64,000 nucleotides of DNA, taken from assembly GCA_017590115.1 (NCBI GenBank), contig JAGGNK010008337.1, positions 5,633,609 to 5,697,608 on the forward strand, in the 5' to 3' direction. Under the pieces are notes generated by a model. That model saw only the letters and a list, made by a program, of their open reading frames with translations, had not been told where the DNA came from and ran no database searches. The position numbers and the translations under genes were made by a program. Source of the DNA: Montifringilla adamsi. Lineage: Eukaryota; Chordata; Aves; Passeriformes; Passeridae. Shown here piece after piece: positions 62,176-64,000 of this stretch. Numbering within the stretch: the first letter of the stretch is position 1; each line of letters starts with the position of its first letter.

Positions 62176-62294
62176 TATGTCCTGGCTGTTGGGAGCTCTG
62201 TATTCCATGCAATGTTTTACGGAGAGCTTGCTGAGGACAAAGATGAAATCCGTATACCAGATGTTGAGCCTGCTGCTTTTCTTGCAATGCTGAA
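62176..62294 (+). CDS. BTBD3: BTBD3, third coding exon (BTB core)
   Basis: After the acceptor CCTTTCTCAACAG the exon reads YVLAVGSSVFHAMFYGEL, AEDKDEIRIPDVEPAAFLAM and L, the central helices and strand of the BTB fold used for dimerisation and cullin-3 contact in related proteins. The exon is 119 bases and ends with two bases (AA) of a split codon before GTAAGC. The intron before it is 499 bases. The expected next residues (Lys-Tyr-Ile-Tyr and onward), the BACK domain and the C-terminal PHR domain must lie in a later exon beyond the window. With this exon about 178 residues are accounted for. Confidence 0.95.
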
Positions 62295-64000
62295 GTAAGC
62301 ATCATTCATCTGCTGGATATGTGTTCCTGTCTGATGTATACAAATACTGCCAATGTCATAGCTGAAGTTGCATATAAACAGAAAGAAAGCAGTTGCTTGA
62401 AATATTCCTCTTTTTGTGTTTTAAACTTTCACTTTTGCTCTCCCCCCGTAATTCCAGGCACACATGTATTAGACTAATGTAGGCAGCTGTAAATAATGAC
62501 TTTGACAGGGGATCTTTGGGCACATTGTGTACTGTAATGCCTATCGATCTGATTTGTCACTGTATGTTACACAAAGGAATGGAGTTACTAAAAAGATTTG
62601 TCAGCTGTAACAAAAAACCCCAAGCCAACTCTTCTACTTTACAAGCATAGAGAAAAGTTAAAAATGCATGCACAAAGCCCCCTCAGACCCAGTAAATTGC
62701 TGGGTTTGTAGACTGACATTGTTCCAGCTTTTTGATAAACCTGCAGTATGCAGGTCTTGTCTTAGAAAAATGACCCTAAGTTATTCAGTATAGCCTCTGA
62801 AAAATAAATTTCTCCTTATGTATCATATTGATGTGTTTGGAAAGTGATAAAAAGGCTGTTTACATGAATAGGGGGTTTTATCTAACAAGGAAAACGAGTC
62901 AGTTTACGTGATCATTATTTTTCTTCTTGCAAACTGCATAAGAAATGCTCTCTTTTCCTAAATGGGCATAATGAAGCAGCTTCCCTGCTGAATTGTCCTT
63001 GAATGTATCTATAAATTCTGATTGTTAAGGAGAAATGCCCTATCACAGAAATGCTATGGCTTTGAGTTTTTGATTTTTTTTCCTTCAGCTTAAATAAATG
63101 CTGTTGCTTTCCTATACAAAAAATACATCACTATCTGATAGTGATCCCTTTAATATGCTGCAGGTTTTCTTGCACGTAATGATATAATCACTAGCTAGCA
63201 ATTTATTGTATTTCATAGATTGTTTTGATTAACTTGTGATTACAGAAGAGTTTCTTTTTCAGTTTTAACATTTCACTGGCATCATAGATGAACATTCAAA
63301 GTTGCATATAGAGTTTTTATAGGTTATTATCAACATCAGGAATGCTCTGTGCAAAAATTGGTGACTGCCAGGAGAGCTCCACAGATGTTCTGTAGAACTG
63401 GAATATAAAGTAAAGATGTGACATTATGTAGGGAGGTGTGTTATGGATCTTTGCTCTCAGCCTTTTTGATTTTGTGGCAGAGCTCAGACTTACACTTCAC
63501 CTTCATGCTGAATTTTACAAATCACTAATACAAGATACTTGGGTTCTTCTAGCCCCCCTTTCTTTTTGAACAGCAAACCTATTTCACCATGGCTAAACAC
63601 GATGTGCTGTATAAAAACTGAATGCTTTCTGAATTTATCATTAAGAAATGTGTGCAGAAAGAAAGCCTAGAAAAGAGAGTAGCAATACTGACATCTAGGT
63701 CTTGGCATATTATTTAGAAAGAAAGAAAGCCTAGAAAAGAGAGTAGCAATACTGACATCTAGGTCTTGGCATATTATTTAGCCCATGGCAATTTAGGAAA
63801 CTATCTATGAGAGCATGGCCAGAACCATGGGATTCTTCACCTTCTCAGCTTTTATTGAAAAAACCCTAAAGACCAGAAAAAGTTAGTGGTCTGTGTAGCT
63901 GTCGAGGTAACCTTGCCAGTGCTGTCTTCCCTGAGGCAGCATGTCTGAGGCTGCAGAGTGCCCCAGTGTGTGTGACACTGGGATGGTGCAGGGAAGGCAC
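62295..64000 (+). other. BTBD3 intron 3 (coding-exon numbering), incomplete
   Basis: It begins with the GTAAGC donor and has no acceptor followed by the expected BTB/BACK coding sequence before the window ends, so it is at least 1.7 kb. It is AT-rich with no recognised interspersed repeat. A tandem duplication at 63,657-63,781 is listed separately. Confidence 0.85.
63657..63781 (+). repeat. Perfect 64-bp tandem duplication in BTBD3 intron
   Basis: Unit 1 runs 63,657-63,720 and unit 2 63,721-63,781 (its last three bases diverge). Both read gaaagaaagcctagaaaaga at the start and ggcatattatttag at the end, with no mismatch seen by eye. Confidence 0.93.

Overview
This is a stretch of vertebrate nuclear genome, almost certainly from a bird and probably a passerine. 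Three things point that way. There are a dozen CR1-type LINE fragments in both orientations with their typical 3' tips. There are several solo-LTR-like elements. And the only recognisable gene, in vertebrate exon/intron format at the right end, is BTBD3 (BTB/POZ domain-containing 3). There is no bacterial-style gene organisation, and I found no tRNA, rRNA or CRISPR array.

Layout. About 1-48,800 is gene-poor intergenic DNA with no open reading frame I can defend. It holds CR1 fragments near 9.2, 10.1, 14.2, 18.2-18.7, 22.0, 23.5-24.2, 32.0, 35.4, 35.8, 37.9, 41.9-42.3 and 47.1 kb. Three copies of one LTR family lie at 2.4-3.0 kb (- strand), 37.0-37.2 kb and 42.9-43.3 kb (both + strand). Other LTR-like segments sit near 5.3-5.9 and 6.5-6.8 kb. 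There are several exact or near-exact tandem duplications, many long A/T homopolymers and one 19-N assembly gap at 46,945-46,963. In mammals the DNA upstream of BTBD3 is a large gene desert towards JAG1, and this region fits that picture, but no neighbouring gene lies in the window to prove it.

About 48,795-49,503 is a solo LTR whose upstream part carries a 66-bp unit three times. A strong CpG island (about 49,660-50,130) follows within about 160 bases and has GC boxes and a consensus splice donor after 50,064. I read this as a distal promoter and non-coding first exon of BTBD3, which is inference. The next 10 kb is AT-rich and intron-like, with one more possible LTR near 57.3-57.6 kb.

A second GC-rich promoter-like region lies at about 60,100-60,480, followed by a 14-codon upstream ORF. 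The first three coding exons of BTBD3 follow at 60,709-61,031, 61,586-61,676 and 62,176-62,294, all on the + strand. They encode the basic/Ser-rich N-terminus and the first part of the BTB domain, roughly 178 of an expected 520 or so residues. The rest of the BTB, BACK and PHR domains must lie beyond position 64,000. The window ends inside an intron that contains a perfect 64-bp tandem duplication.

I found no clear sign of a previously undescribed biological system. The most interesting signals are the two-promoter arrangement of BTBD3 with a repeat-bearing LTR beside the distal one, the number of near-perfect tandem duplications, and a few non-coding segments that read like conserved regulatory elements.
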